Positions 17,581 through 26,595 of a stretch of 64,000 bases of DNA are shown here, in pieces (position 1 is the first letter of the stretch; each line of letters opens with the position of its first letter). The notes below the pieces were generated by a model. That model searched no databases, was not told where the DNA came from, and saw only the letters and a program-made list of their open reading frames with translations. The position numbers and the translations under genes were made by a program. This stretch comes from Cohnella thailandensis (lineage in GTDB: Bacteria; Bacillota; Bacilli; Paenibacillales; Paenibacillaceae). The DNA lies in contig NZ_JACJVQ010000003.1 of assembly GCF_014212135.1 (NCBI RefSeq), forward strand, positions 62,001 to 126,000, written 5' to 3'.

Positions 17581-19065
17581 TTACGGCTCCAACGTCAGCA
17601 TGACGACCGATGCCGGAGGCAGAGAGATCTTCAGCTTGTTGCCCGTCATCCGCGCCCCTTCGAAAGCCGCCGGAGCTACGAGGTTCGGCTGCTCGAACGT
17701 GTTGTGCGCATTAATCGCGTCGTTAGCCAGGATAACGCCGGTGCAGGTATGAGCCTCTTCCGCTCCGCGAAGCTCCAGCTCGAGCTCGGCGGAATCGTCC
17801 GGACTCAGATTGCACAAGCTGACGTGAACCTTGCCGTCCTTCTTCGAGGCCGATACGCTGACCTGCGGCAGCGTCTCTTCGCCGCCCAGCGAGTATTCCC
17901 CGAACGTCCCGTGGAACGCGAGCGCTTCGGCGTCCTGGTGGACCTTGAACATCTCGAGGACATGATACGTAGGCGTCAGCAGCATTTTCTCGCCTTCCGT
18001 CAGAACGACCGCCTGGAGCACGTTGACCATCTGCGCCAGGTTCGCCATCTGAACGCGGTCGCAATGCTTCTGGAAGATATGCAGGTGATGCGCTGCCACG
18101 ATGGCGTCGCGCATCGTGTTCTGCTGGTAGAGGAAGCCCGGGTTCGTTCCCGGCTCCACATCGTACCAGGTGCCCCACTCGTCGACGATGATGCCGACCC
18201 GCTTCTTCGGATCGTAGCGGTCCATGACCGTGCCGTGCCTCGTCAGAAGCTCGTCCATGTGGTTAGCCTTCCGCATCGTCGCGAACCATTCCCGCTTGTC
18301 GAAGTCGGTCGCCGAGCCTTTGTTCGCCCACGTCCCCGGAACCGTATAGTAATGAAGGCTAAGGCCGTCCATCATCGAGTGGGCTTGCTTCATGAGAACG
18401 TCCGTCCAATGGTAATCGTCGGAATTCGCTCCCCCGGCGATCTTATAAAGCTTGTTGTCCCCATAGTTGCGGGCATAGGTCTGGTAACGGCGATATTGGT
18501 CGGCATAATATTCCGCCGTCATGCTGCCGCCGCAGCCCCAGTTCTCGTTGCCGACTCCGAAGTACTTGAGCTTCCAAGGCTTCTCGCGGCCATTCTCTTG
18601 ACGAAGGTTGGCCATCGGCGACTCCCCGTCGAACGTCATATACTCGACCCATTCCGACATCTCCTGAACGGAACCGCTTCCAACATTGCCGCAGATATAA
18701 GGCTCGCTTCCGAGTAACTCGCACAGCTGGAAAAACTCATGGGTACCGAAATGGTTGTTCTCGACGACGCCGCCCCAATGCGTGTTGATCATGCGCTTGC
18801 GGTTCTGGCGCGGGCCGATGCCGTCCTTCCAATGGTATTCGTCCGCGAAGCAGCCGCCCGGCCAGCGGAGCACGGGAATGTTCAACTTCTTCAATGCGGC
18901 GAGCACGTCGTTGCGAATCCCTTGCGTATTCGGGACGGAGGAATCTTCCCCTACCCAGAGTCCTTCATAAATGCAGCGTCCAAGATGCTCTGCGAAGTGT
19001 CCGTAGATGTTCTTGTTGATCGTGCCAAGCGTCCAATCGGCATGAATCACAATTCGGTTCGGCAT
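17581..19065 (-). CDS. abfA: alpha-L-arabinofuranosidase, glycoside hydrolase family 51
   Basis: A 494-residue intracellular enzyme (no signal peptide) that removes arabinose from arabino-oligosaccharides. GH51 signatures: [23 protein letters not shown] near the N-terminus, [19 protein letters not shown] at about 66-84, the acid/base Glu174 in [11 protein letters not shown], and the nucleophile Glu296 in VDEWGTWYD. Length and layout are normal for the family. The ribosome site AAGGAGATGAACC precedes the ATG. The gene is divergent from an ArsR-type regulator, its likely controller. Confidence 0.95.
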   Translation of the reverse strand: MPNRIVIHADWTLGTINKNIYGHFAEHLGRCIYEGLWVGEDSSVPNTQGIRNDVLAALKKLNIPVLRWPGGCFADEYHWKDGIGPRQNRKRMINTHWGGVVENNHFGTHEFFQLCELLGSEPYICGNVGSGSVQEMSEWVEYMTFDGESPMANLRQENGREKPWKLKYFGVGNENWGCGGSMTAEYYADQYRRYQTYARNYGDNKLYKIAGGANSDDYHWTDVLMKQAHSMMDGLSLHYYTVPGTWANKGSATDFDKREWFATMRKANHMDELLTRHGTVMDRYDPKKRVGIIVDEWGTWYDVEPGTNPGFLYQQNTMRDAIVAAHHLHIFQKHCDRVQMANLAQMVNVLQAVVLTEGEKMLLTPTYHVLEMFKVHQDAEALAFHGTFGEYSLGGEETLPQVSVSASKKDGKVHVSLCNLSPDDSAELELELRGAEEAHTCTGVILANDAINAHNTFEQPNLVAPAAFEGARMTGNKLKISLPPASVVMLTLEP

Positions 19066-19169
19066 GGTTCATCTCCTTAATGGCGGATAGCTCCTCTGAT
19101 CGTTTGGCCTTTAGGCCAGATTCTCCTTCACTATAAGCCCGCTATTCTGTATGGTCAACATGTTTTTGT

Positions 19170-19199
19170 TTAATATTTTATATTTTAGAGAAATATTAA
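19170..19199. promoter_or_regulatory. inverted repeat, possible operator in the abfA/regulator divergent region
   Basis: Perfect 9-bp arms TTAATATTT / AAATATTAA separated by 12 bases, between divergent abfA and the ArsR-type gene. A second small palindrome TGGCCTTTAGGCCA lies at 19105-19118. Assignment as an operator is inference. Confidence 0.45.
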
Positions 19200-19276
19200 G
19201 TCATAAAGAGAATTATATTGCCACGACCGGAACAAGAAGATATGCTGAAGAAAATAAGATCGTTAAAGAGGTCATT

Positions 19277-20206
19277 ATGGAAACGTTAGTCTCCGAGAGC
19301 AACCTGCCTCTGTTCGAAGCGCTGGCCAGCGGCGTGAGAATTCGGATCATCGAGCTGCTCGCCCAGGAGCCGATGGTCATGAAGGATCTAGCCTCCGCCA
19401 CCGGACTGAGCAACTCGATCATTACGATGCATATCAAGAAGCTGGAGCGAGCCGGGCTTGTCCGGGTCGAGATGATTCCCGGCAAAGGCGCGGCCCAGAA
19501 GCTGTGCCGGCTAACCGCCGACCGGATGGAGCTCGTGTTCCCGCGACCGGGAGTTCTCCCCCGGAGCTTCCACCTCTCCAGCATCGCGATCGGGCATTTC
19601 GTCGACTTCGACGTCAAGCCTACCTGCGGCCTGGCCACCAAGACCAAGGTCATCGGAGGCGGCTTCGACGACCCGCGCTACTTCCTGGAACCCGAACGGG
19701 TGGACGCCAAGATCCTGTGGTTTTCCCAAGGCTACGTTACCTATAAGATTCCGAATTATTTACTGGAGGCGGAGACCCCCGAAGAACTGGAGATCACGAT
19801 GGAGATCGCCTCCGAGGCCCCTTCGTTCAATGAGCATTGGCCGTCCGACATCGACTTCACCTTCAACGGGATCAATCTCGGCAAGTGGACGAGTCCCGGA
19901 GACTTCGGAGGAACGCGGGGGAAGTACACGCCGGAATGGTGGGATCTCAACCTGAACCAATACGGAATCCTCGTCCATATCCGCATCAACTCGGACGGCA
20001 CGTTTATCGAAGGAACGCGGGTTTCCGGCTATACGATTCAGGACGTCGGGATCCGCAAGCCCCAATGGGAGCTGAAGCTATCCGTCCGGGAGGATGCCAA
20101 CAACCGCGGCGGGCTGACCCTCTACGGCACGGGCTTCGGCAACTACCACCAGGATCTGCAGTTTAAGCTGTCGTACACGGCCAGCGAGACAAGCCAGGCC
20201 GAGTAA
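19277..20206 (+). CDS. ArsR-type regulator with C-terminal ligand-binding domain
   Basis: A 309-residue protein. Residues about 10-80 are a winged HTH (LFEALASGVRIRIIELLAQEP, MKDLASATGLSNSIITMHIKKLERAGLV). The remaining ~220 residues are rich in beta-strand and tryptophan, with FNEHWPSDIDFTFNGINLG and TPEWWDLNLNQYGILVHIRIN; this looks like a beta-sandwich sensor of the kind seen in Paenibacillus regulators beside carbohydrate genes. ATG 19277 follows AAAGAGGT. Divergent from abfA, so it probably senses arabinose or an arabino-oligosaccharide; that is inference. Confidence 0.8.
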   Translation: METLVSESNLPLFEALASGVRIRIIELLAQEPMVMKDLASATGLSNSIITMHIKKLERAGLVRVEMIPGKGAAQKLCRLTADRMELVFPRPGVLPRSFHLSSIAIGHFVDFDVKPTCGLATKTKVIGGGFDDPRYFLEPERVDAKILWFSQGYVTYKIPNYLLEAETPEELEITMEIASEAPSFNEHWPSDIDFTFNGINLGKWTSPGDFGGTRGKYTPEWWDLNLNQYGILVHIRINSDGTFIEGTRVSGYTIQDVGIRKPQWELKLSVREDANNRGGLTLYGTGFGNYHQDLQFKLSYTASETSQAE

Positions 20207-20237
20207 GCATCGCGGCAAGGAAAGAGAGGGGTTCGCC

Positions 20238-20504
20238 TTGAACGAGGATTGCAAAGGCTGTTCGGCCAGCGTGTATCTATCCGATGAAAATATTCGGCGC
20301 ATGGTGGAGAAAGTCTCGAGGATAAGCGAGATGTGCGTGACGGACGAGGTTTACGAGCGGCGTCTCTCCCGTTGCTTCGCCTGCCCTTCCCTGCAGTACG
20401 GCACGACGTGCGCTTACTGCGGCTGCGTCGTGCAGGTCCGGGCGAAGCTGAAGGACAAGACCTGTCCCGCTCCCGGCGGCGAGCACGGCTTCTGGAGCGC
20501 ATAA
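20238..20504 (+). CDS. DUF6171 family cysteine-rich small protein
   Basis: 88 residues with nine cysteines arranged as CKGC, then CFACPSLQYGTTCAYCGCVV and a terminal CPAPGGEHGFW, suggesting two zinc-binding knuckles. The pattern agrees with what I recall of DUF6171. The start is TTG with AGAGAGGGG upstream. It lies 31 bp after the ArsR-type gene and may be co-transcribed. Function unknown. Confidence 0.75.
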   Translation: MNEDCKGCSASVYLSDENIRRMVEKVSRISEMCVTDEVYERRLSRCFACPSLQYGTTCAYCGCVVQVRAKLKDKTCPAPGGEHGFWSA

Positions 20505-20508
20505 CATA

Positions 20509-20550
20509 AGAAGCTGCCCTCTTGCCGATCGCAAGCAGGGCAGCCTTCTT
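20509..20550. terminator. bidirectional terminator
   Basis: Long stem AAGCTGCCCTCTTGC / GCAAGCAGGGCAGCCTT with a 5-base loop, between convergent genes; T-rich on the right and A-rich on the left. Confidence 0.85.
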
Positions 20551-20566
20551 TGTTCATTGTATTCCC

Positions 20567-21334
20567 TTACTTGGATGCCAGGTAAGCGATACCTAGTCCC
20601 CCAGTGACGGGGATGTCATAAATTTCGCATTCCACCTCGAAGACGTCGGCGATCCGCTCCCGTGTGAGCACCTCCTTGGGCTCCCCTCGTGCCGCGACCT
20701 TTCCTTTCTTGATCAGGTACAGGTAATCGCAATATTTCGCCGCCAGGGACAGGTCGTGCAAGGCGGCCAGCACGCCGATGTTCAGCGACCTCACGATATT
20801 CAGGATCTGAAGCTGATATTTGACGTCCAGATGGTTCGTGGGCTCGTCGAGAACGAGGAACTGCGGCTGCTGGGCAAGAGCCCTGGCCAGAATGACCCGC
20901 TGCTTCTCTCCGCCGGACAGCGACAAGTAGCTGCGCGACGAGTAGGCTTCCAGGCCGACCTTGCGGATAGCCTCGTCCACGATCCGAAAGTCGGCCGCGT
21001 TATCCGCGTCGAGCAGCTTCTTATGCGGGGTCCGCCCCATCATGACCATCTCGCGCACGGTGAAGTCGAAGCTGAGATCGTTGAACTGGCCGACGACGCC
21101 CATCAGCTGAGAGACCGCCTTCGGGCTGGACTTCAGCAGGTCGGTGCCGGACAGATGGACCTGGCCCTCGTCGGGCTTGATGACCTTATAGATGCTCTTC
21201 AGCAGAGTCGACTTGCCGCAGCCGTTAGGCCCGAGCAGGCCGACGAATTTCTTCTCCTGCACTTGAAGAGAGATTTTGTTGACGATCGACGCTCCGCCCA
21301 GCGAGACGGAGAGGTCCCTTACGTTCAGCTCCAT
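20567..21334 (-). CDS. iron-siderophore ABC transporter ATP-binding protein (FecE/FhuC-like)
   Basis: 255 residues. Walker A GPNGCGKST, Q-loop VGQFNDLSFDFTVREMV, signature LSGGEKQR, Walker B FLVLDEPTNHLD and switch His in ALHDLSLAAKYCD are all those of the siderophore/B12 import ATPases. The start is ATG 21334, preceded by GGAGG in the end of the permease gene; the gap to the permease stop is one base. Second gene of a minus-strand operon driven by the Fur-type promoter at 22479. Confidence 0.93.
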   Translation of the reverse strand: MELNVRDLSVSLGGASIVNKISLQVQEKKFVGLLGPNGCGKSTLLKSIYKVIKPDEGQVHLSGTDLLKSSPKAVSQLMGVVGQFNDLSFDFTVREMVMMGRTPHKKLLDADNAADFRIVDEAIRKVGLEAYSSRSYLSLSGGEKQRVILARALAQQPQFLVLDEPTNHLDVKYQLQILNIVRSLNIGVLAALHDLSLAAKYCDYLYLIKKGKVAARGEPKEVLTRERIADVFEVECEIYDIPVTGGLGIAYLASK

Positions 21335-21335
21335 C

Positions 21336-22445
21336 TTATTTGCCTCCAAAGCTGTAGCCTTTTTTGATCAGCATGTACATGAACAGAGGACCGCCGATGA
21401 GCGCCGTAATAATCCCGATCGGAAGCTCGACCTTCGGGATCAGGACCCTTGCCAGGAGATCCGTCCACACGAGGAAAATCCCGCCGATCCAGATCGACGT
21501 CGGCAGAAGCCGCCGATGATCGGAGCCGACGAGCCCCCGGATCAGGTGAGGAATGATGAGGCCGACGAAGCCGATCATGCCGCAGCTCGCCACCAAGACT
21601 CCGGTAACGATCGCCGTCAACAGCAAGTATAGCCTGCGGTAGGCGCTTAGATTGATTCCGAGCGTAACGGCCGCTTCGTCGCCCATCAGCATCGTGTTGA
21701 GTATACGGGATTGCAAAAGAAAGAAGAGTACGGCGAGTCCCATGACGATGGCGACGAGCGGGAGTTTATCCCATTTGGCGGCCGCGAGGCTTCCCATTGT
21801 CCAGAAGGTGACCGTACGGATCCCTTCCGTGTTGTTCGCCAAGTAGATGATGAAGTTGGCGAACGCCGTGCAGAGCGCATTGATGACCATCCCGGACAGG
21901 ACCAGCTTCACCGAAGACATTTTCCCGCCGAGTCCCGCCAGCACCATGACCATCATCGCGGCTCCGAACGCCCCGGCGAACGCGCCGAAAGCGACTCCCA
22001 TCTGGCTCAGGAAGCCGATCGAACCGAACCCGATCATGATCGCGAAGGTCGCGCCGAGGGTCGCGCCCGAGGAGACGCCCAAGATGTACGGATCGGCCAG
22101 AGGATTCTGGACGGCGGCTTGCATGATCGTACCGCACAGGCTGAGTCCCGCTCCGATGAGAAGCGCCAGCAGCACCCGGGGAAATCGGATGTTCCAGATG
22201 ATATTCGCTCCCTGCCCCTGAAGAAGCGCCGGGATGTCCCCGATCTCGATCCCGCTAAGCTTGTAGACGAGAATCCGGAAGGAATCTCCGAGCGGGATAT
22301 GCACCTGTCCGATCGATATCGCCACTCCGATTGAGAATATCGCGATCGCTAGGAGAACGAGCTGAACCAAAAGGAAGCCATACCGGCTAGTGACGAGCGC
22401 GCGCTCGTAGGACGGCCTCAAGGGTTGTGCTTGAATATCGGTCAT
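21336..22445 (-). CDS. iron-siderophore ABC transporter permease, FecCD family
   Basis: 369 residues with about ten hydrophobic helices. The family motifs are GAGLSLCGTIMQAAVQNPLADPYILGVSSGATLGA (about 95-130) and GFVGLIIPHLIRGLVGSDHRRLLP near the C-terminus. A roughly 20-residue hydrophilic N-terminus precedes the first helix. With the ATPase downstream and the divergent binding protein it makes a complete importer, provided the permease is a homodimer, because only one permease gene is present. Confidence 0.93.
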   Translation of the reverse strand: MTDIQAQPLRPSYERALVTSRYGFLLVQLVLLAIAIFSIGVAISIGQVHIPLGDSFRILVYKLSGIEIGDIPALLQGQGANIIWNIRFPRVLLALLIGAGLSLCGTIMQAAVQNPLADPYILGVSSGATLGATFAIMIGFGSIGFLSQMGVAFGAFAGAFGAAMMVMVLAGLGGKMSSVKLVLSGMVINALCTAFANFIIYLANNTEGIRTVTFWTMGSLAAAKWDKLPLVAIVMGLAVLFFLLQSRILNTMLMGDEAAVTLGINLSAYRRLYLLLTAIVTGVLVASCGMIGFVGLIIPHLIRGLVGSDHRRLLPTSIWIGGIFLVWTDLLARVLIPKVELPIGIITALIGGPLFMYMLIKKGYSFGGK

Positions 22446-22478
22446 TCCAATCCTACCCTTTCCGAATCGATACGTTCA

Positions 22479-22507
22479 GAATAAGTGAGAATGATTATCT
22501 TTGTCAA
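22479..22507 (-). promoter_or_regulatory. promoter with Fur box, siderophore permease operon
   Basis: On the minus strand, -35 TTGACA (22502-22507) and -10 TTATTC (22479-22484) are 17 bp apart. The spacer holds a 7-1-7 Fur-like site (22486-22500) with two mismatches in 14. Confidence 0.75.
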
Positions 22508-22525
22508 TTATTTCGTCGTTAATGA

Positions 22526-22573
22526 TTGACAGGGCGTTCGTTTTCGTTAATATTGATAATGATAATCCTTATC
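22526..22573 (+). promoter_or_regulatory. promoter with Fur box, siderophore-binding protein gene
   Basis: -35 TTGACA (22526-22531) and -10 TAATAT (22548-22553) with a 16-bp spacer. The Fur box GATAATGATAATCCTTATC (22555-22573) matches the classical 19-mer at 18 positions and covers the predicted transcription start. Confidence 0.88.
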
Positions 22574-22619
22574 AGTCATGTCGAGAGACAAAAACAAGTT
22601 GAAAAGAGGTCATGATCCA

Positions 22620-23723
22620 TTGAATTCTTTGAAAAATTTTCGTTCTTGGCAAGCGATATCGGCATTCTGTCTTGCTATCTGTTTAGTGGTATTGGCGGGG
22701 TGTTCCAGCAATTCGAATAACGAGGGCGCCGCTTCTCCGTCCGAATCTTCTTCGGCTTCCGCTTCGCCTTCGGCAAGCCAGAGCGCGGCTCCTTCCGAAT
22801 CGGCGCCGGCCGCCGGCAAGACGTCCTACCCGCTCACCATCGAGAACTATACCTCGTCGGGCGATTCCGGAACCTGGGTCAAGAAGAATCAAACGTTCGA
22901 GAAAGCGCCCGAACGCGTCGTGGCGAACACGCAGCCGATCGCCGAGATGCTCATCCGGCTCGGCTTGACCGACAAGATGGTCGGCGTGGCCGCCCTGTAC
23001 GGCGAAATGGATCCCGAGCTTAAGGAGGAATTCGAGAAGATTCCGGTTCTCTCCAAGGATTACGTCGGCAAGGAACCGGTCGTCGGCGCGAATCCGGACC
23101 TGGTCATGGGGCGGGCAGATTTGTTCGCGGATGCCGATTGGGGCGTTGGGACGGTAGACAGCCTGAACGATCTGGGCATCAACACTTTCGTACACAGCAC
23201 GGGCGTGAGAGGCGCCACCTTGGACAGCCTCTATCAGGACATCTCGAATATCGGGCAGATCTTCGACATCCAAGACAAGGCGGCGGAATACGTGGACGCG
23301 CTGAAGGTCCGGGCCGAAGCGCTTAAGACGAAGGCAGCCGGCCTTCCGGAGCAGAAATTCGCTTACGTGTCGGACAACGGCGAAGGCGGCATCAACACGT
23401 ACAGCGGCTACGTCGATACGTTCCAGGGCGATGTCCTTAACCTGCTGGGCTTGACGAACGCCTTCGCGGACGTGGAGGAATCGAGCATCAGCCTCGAGCA
23501 GCTCATCGCCGCCAATCCGGACGTTCTGCTGTTGTCTTGGTATACGGGATCGCCGGATGCTCAGACGACGCTGGATAAGTTGTATAAGAACGAGCAGTTG
23601 AAGGACATCAACGCGGTCAAGAACAAGAAGGTCTATGTCATCGACTTCAACACGTACTGGGGATATGGCGATCAGATTGTCGGAGGCGTCGAGAAGCTCG
23701 CGGACGAGATGACGGCGCAATAA
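22620..23723 (+). CDS. iron-siderophore ABC transporter substrate-binding lipoprotein
   Basis: 367 residues. The signal peptide ends in the lipobox VLAGC, then comes a serine/alanine-rich linker. The core carries FEKAPERVVANTQPIAEMLIRLGLTDKMVGVA, GANPDLVMGRADLF and KVYVIDFNTYWGYGDQIVGG of the FecB-like binding proteins. I place the start at TTG 22620, nine bases after AAAGAGGT. An in-frame ATG at 22578 lies only five bases beyond the Fur box, close to the predicted transcription start, and has no ribosome site. Divergent from the permease-ATPase operon, both under Fur boxes. Confidence 0.88.
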   Translation: MNSLKNFRSWQAISAFCLAICLVVLAGCSSNSNNEGAASPSESSSASASPSASQSAAPSESAPAAGKTSYPLTIENYTSSGDSGTWVKKNQTFEKAPERVVANTQPIAEMLIRLGLTDKMVGVAALYGEMDPELKEEFEKIPVLSKDYVGKEPVVGANPDLVMGRADLFADADWGVGTVDSLNDLGINTFVHSTGVRGATLDSLYQDISNIGQIFDIQDKAAEYVDALKVRAEALKTKAAGLPEQKFAYVSDNGEGGINTYSGYVDTFQGDVLNLLGLTNAFADVEESSISLEQLIAANPDVLLLSWYTGSPDAQTTLDKLYKNEQLKDINAVKNKKVYVIDFNTYWGYGDQIVGGVEKLADEMTAQ

Positions 23724-23726
23724 ACG

Positions 23727-23768
23727 AAAGGCGTTGAGGAAGCCTAAACAGGCTTCTTCAACGCCTTT
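23727..23768. terminator. bidirectional terminator
   Basis: Stem AAAGGCGTTGAGGAAGCCT / GGCTTCTTCAACGCCTTT with a short loop, between convergent genes. Confidence 0.88.
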
Positions 23769-23772
23769 GTCG

Positions 23773-24483
23773 TTAGGAGCGGTCCACGATGCTCCGCATG
23801 CGGGCCTCCAGCTCCAGCCTCGCCTGCTTGCCGGCGATCTCCTCGAACACGACCAATCCCGCGCTCAGGTTCGGCTTGCGCTCCACGTTATGGGCATCGG
23901 TGGCGATCGTGTGGGCATGTCCCGCCTGGATAAGCTTGCGGCCGAAGGACTGCGCCTCGGGACCGAAGTTGCCGACGATACTGTCCGCCGATACCTGTGT
24001 CCACATGCCGAGCTCGATCAGCCGAAGCAGATCCTCGGAGTTCTCGCGGAAGAAATAATGCCGCTCCGGATGCGCGAGGATCGGAGTAATTCCGGCATCG
24101 AGAAGCCTCTCCACGATCTCGGGCGTATCGGGGTCGTAGCCTTTCCATCGCTGTTCGACCAGGACGTGCGTGCCTCCCCATCCCAGCCGGGAGAAAGCGC
24201 CGCTTCGATGATGGCCGTCGAAGAAATCCTTGCTCTCCACCCGGACCTCGTTGCCCGGATGAAGCCGGATGCCGATCCCTTGCCGGTCCAGCTCCTTCTG
24301 AAGTTGTTCCAGCTCCCGATGGACTCGATCGGCCATGGTGAGATAAACCTCGTTGAAGTGAGGAGTGACAATGATATCCCGAATTCCGTCCTCATACGCG
24401 ATTCTAGCCATGGCTGCCGATTCTTCCAGATCCCTCGAGCCGTCGTCTACTCCGGGCAAGATATGACAATGAATGTCGATCAT
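23773..24483 (-). CDS. CpsB/CapC family tyrosine-protein phosphatase (PHP domain, YwqE-like)
   Basis: 236 residues of a metal-dependent PHP-fold phosphatase. It starts MIDIHCHILPGVDDGS with the HxH metal ligands, then VTPHFNEVYL, ILAHPERHYFF and ATDAHNVERKPNL, all metal-binding segments. The family dephosphorylates bacterial tyrosine kinases that control exopolysaccharide synthesis. No tyrosine kinase or capsule cluster is adjacent, so it works in trans here. Ribosome site GGAAGGAGGGG. Confidence 0.92.
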   Translation of the reverse strand: MIDIHCHILPGVDDGSRDLEESAAMARIAYEDGIRDIIVTPHFNEVYLTMADRVHRELEQLQKELDRQGIGIRLHPGNEVRVESKDFFDGHHRSGAFSRLGWGGTHVLVEQRWKGYDPDTPEIVERLLDAGITPILAHPERHYFFRENSEDLLRLIELGMWTQVSADSIVGNFGPEAQSFGRKLIQAGHAHTIATDAHNVERKPNLSAGLVVFEEIAGKQARLELEARMRSIVDRS

Positions 24484-24546
24484 GGCAATCCCCTCCTTCC
24501 GTTTCGACCTATCCTAACAGGGTTCCTCCCATCAGGCAATATGCAA

Positions 24547-24586
24547 AAAATCGCCCGCGAGTCGTTCGGCGACCCGCGGGCGATCG
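24547..24586 (-). terminator. terminator of selO
   Basis: Arms ATCGCCCGCGGG / CGCGGGCGAT read on the minus strand, followed by TTTTTTGCAT. Confidence 0.85.
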
Positions 24587-24588
24587 AT

Positions 24589-26067
24589 TTAAGTGCCGCA
24601 GAAGGTTTGGTACGGAAGGTCCGGCTGTTCGGGAAGCCTCGCGTATTCCTCCTGTTCGGCCGTGTAAGCGAAAGGATTTTGCAACACGGAGAGCAGCTTC
24701 TCCATCAGGCTAAGATCCCCTTGTCCGGCGGCTTCAAGAGCTTCTTCGACCCGGTGGTTGCGCGGAACGACCGCCGGGTTGCGGCTTCGCATCCGCTCAT
24801 ACGACGCTTCTTGGGATGGAGACTGCCTGGAGCGTCTCTCCTCCCAGCGCCGATGCCACGCGTCGAATTCGGCGATTCCCGCTAAGGGGGAGTTCTCCCT
24901 CTCGTTCAAAGTAAGCGCACGGAACGTATTCGTGTAATCGGCTTGATGTTCCTGCATCAGACCCAGGAGATCCTTGATCAGCGTCTCGTCCTCCTCCTCT
25001 TCGCCGAAGAGGCCCAGCTTCTCTCTCATGCCGGACAGGAAGTGCTTCAGATACAGCTCCGGGTAGATCGAGAGCGTCTCTTCCGCGATGACGACCGCTT
25101 GCTCCTCGTCCTCATGCAGGAGCGGCAGCAGCGTCTCCGCGAATCGGGCCAGGTTCCAGCCGGCGATCGGAGGCTGATTGCCGTAGGCGTATCTGCCCTG
25201 GGTATCGATGGAGCTGAACACGGTAGCCGGATCGTAAGCGTCCATGAAGGCGCAAGGACCGTAATCGATCGTCTCTCCGCTGATCGCCATGTTGTCGGTG
25301 TTCATGACGCCGTGGATAAAGCCGACCAGCTGCCACTGGGCGATAAGCTCGGCTTGGCGCTTGACGACTTCCTCCAGCAAAGCGAGATACCTCTTCTCCG
25401 AATCCGCGATCTCCGGATAATGGCGCTCGATGGCGTAATCGGCTAACGCGCGAACATCCTCCGCCGTTCCCCATGCCATCATATACTGGAAGGTTCCCAC
25501 GCGCAGATGGCTCGCGGCCACTCGGGCCAGGACCGCTCCAGGCAGGGAGGTCTCGCGGTAAATCGTCTCTCCGGTAGACGTCACGGCCAGGCTGCGGGTC
25601 GTCGGAATGCCCAAAGCGTACATCGCTTCGCTGATAATGTACTCCCGCAGCATCGGACCGAGAGCGGCGCGGCCGTCGCCTCGGCGGGAGTATGGGGTCG
25701 GGCCCGATCCCTTCAGTTGGATATCGAAACGTCCCCCGGACGGCGTAAGCTGCTCGCCCAGCAGGATCGCCCTTCCGTCGCCCAGCCTGTTGAAATGGCC
25801 GAACTGGTGGCCGCCGTAAGCTTGAGCCAACGGCGCCGAGCCCTCCGGAATCCGGTTGCCGGCAAGAACCGCTACTTGATCCTCGCTGCTTAGCGCCTCC
25901 GCGTTCAGCCCGAGGGATGCCGCAAGCGGCTCATTCAAGACGATCAAGCGCGGCGAACTCACCGGCATCGGCTCAATGCGCGTAAAGAAGGATTCCGGCA
26001 GCCGCGAATAGCTGTTGTCGAAGTTCCAGCCCGCGGCCGCGTCGCTGCCCGTCCGTTCCTCGTTCAT
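24589..26067 (-). CDS. selO: protein adenylyltransferase SelO (YdiU/UPF0061)
   Basis: 492 residues of the SelO pseudokinase family, which transfers AMP from ATP to Ser/Thr/Tyr of target proteins. Visible family blocks: [55 protein letters not shown], and [29 protein letters not shown] with the catalytic Asp and metal Asn/Asp. The gene carries no UGA selenocysteine codon; the C-terminal end LPYQTFCGT holds a cysteine at the corresponding place. The start ATG 26067 has GGGAGGA six bases upstream. Cytoplasmic; role in redox stress inferred from the family. Confidence 0.93.
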   Translation of the reverse strand: MNEERTGSDAAAGWNFDNSYSRLPESFFTRIEPMPVSSPRLIVLNEPLAASLGLNAEALSSEDQVAVLAGNRIPEGSAPLAQAYGGHQFGHFNRLGDGRAILLGEQLTPSGGRFDIQLKGSGPTPYSRRGDGRAALGPMLREYIISEAMYALGIPTTRSLAVTSTGETIYRETSLPGAVLARVAASHLRVGTFQYMMAWGTAEDVRALADYAIERHYPEIADSEKRYLALLEEVVKRQAELIAQWQLVGFIHGVMNTDNMAISGETIDYGPCAFMDAYDPATVFSSIDTQGRYAYGNQPPIAGWNLARFAETLLPLLHEDEEQAVVIAEETLSIYPELYLKHFLSGMREKLGLFGEEEEDETLIKDLLGLMQEHQADYTNTFRALTLNERENSPLAGIAEFDAWHRRWEERRSRQSPSQEASYERMRSRNPAVVPRNHRVEEALEAAGQGDLSLMEKLLSVLQNPFAYTAEQEEYARLPEQPDLPYQTFCGT

Positions 26068-26137
26068 CGTCATTCCTCCCTTTTCTTCACTATCGTCTAT
26101 GGATGTCATTATACCCTCTTCCGCGATGGATGGCTTA

Positions 26138-26179
26138 TTGACTTTTATTATATATACTGTATATACTGAATATATACTT
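26138..26179 (+). promoter_or_regulatory. promoter and probable GntR operator
   Basis: -35 TTGACT (26138-26143) and -10 TATACT (26162-26167), spacer 18. The perfect 7-1-7 palindrome TATATACTGTATATA (26151-26165) overlaps the -10, and a third TATATACT unit begins at 26171. This fits autoregulation by the YtrA-like regulator encoded next. Confidence 0.7.
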
Positions 26180-26205
26180 TAAATACACTTAGCGCGGTGA
26201 CCTCC

Positions 26206-26595
26206 ATGCAGATTATTTTGTCCAATTCTTCCCCCGAGCCGATCTACGGACAGATCGTACGCCAGATCCGGGATTCGATTATAGGCGGAGAGCTGGCCCC
26301 CGGGCAGAGCTTGCCGTCCATCCGCCAGCTGGCCAAGGATCTCCAGATCAGCGTCATTACGACCAAGCGCGCATACGAGGAGCTCGAGAAGGAAGGCTTG
26401 ATCGATTCCGTCATGGGCAAGGGCTCATATGTCTCGGGCGCCAGCCCGGAATTCCTTAAAGAACAGCGACTGCGGCTGCTGGAGGGCAAAATAGCCGAAG
26501 TGCTTCAGGAGAGCCGGTCGCTGCAGATGACGTTTGACGAGCTGGTCGCCCACATGAGATTCGTACTTGAAGAAATGGAGGAGACTGCCGAATGA
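26206..26595 (+). CDS. GntR family regulator, YtrA subfamily
   Basis: 129 residues. The N-terminal winged HTH is PIYGQIVRQIRDSIIGGELAPGQSLPSIRQLAKDL, then VITTKRAYEELEKEGLIDSVMGKGSYV. A short helical tail instead of a ligand domain is the mark of the YtrA subfamily, which usually represses an ABC exporter operon. ATG 26206 with GGTGA upstream is preferred to GTG 26197. Its stop overlaps the ATPase start (ATGA). Confidence 0.92.
   Translation: MQIILSNSSPEPIYGQIVRQIRDSIIGGELAPGQSLPSIRQLAKDLQISVITTKRAYEELEKEGLIDSVMGKGSYVSGASPEFLKEQRLRLLEGKIAEVLQESRSLQMTFDELVAHMRFVLEEMEETAE

Noticed and set aside
24589..26067. SelO with selenocysteine
   Set aside because: The frame ends normally with a cysteine near the C-terminus and I see no in-frame UGA or SECIS-like element.
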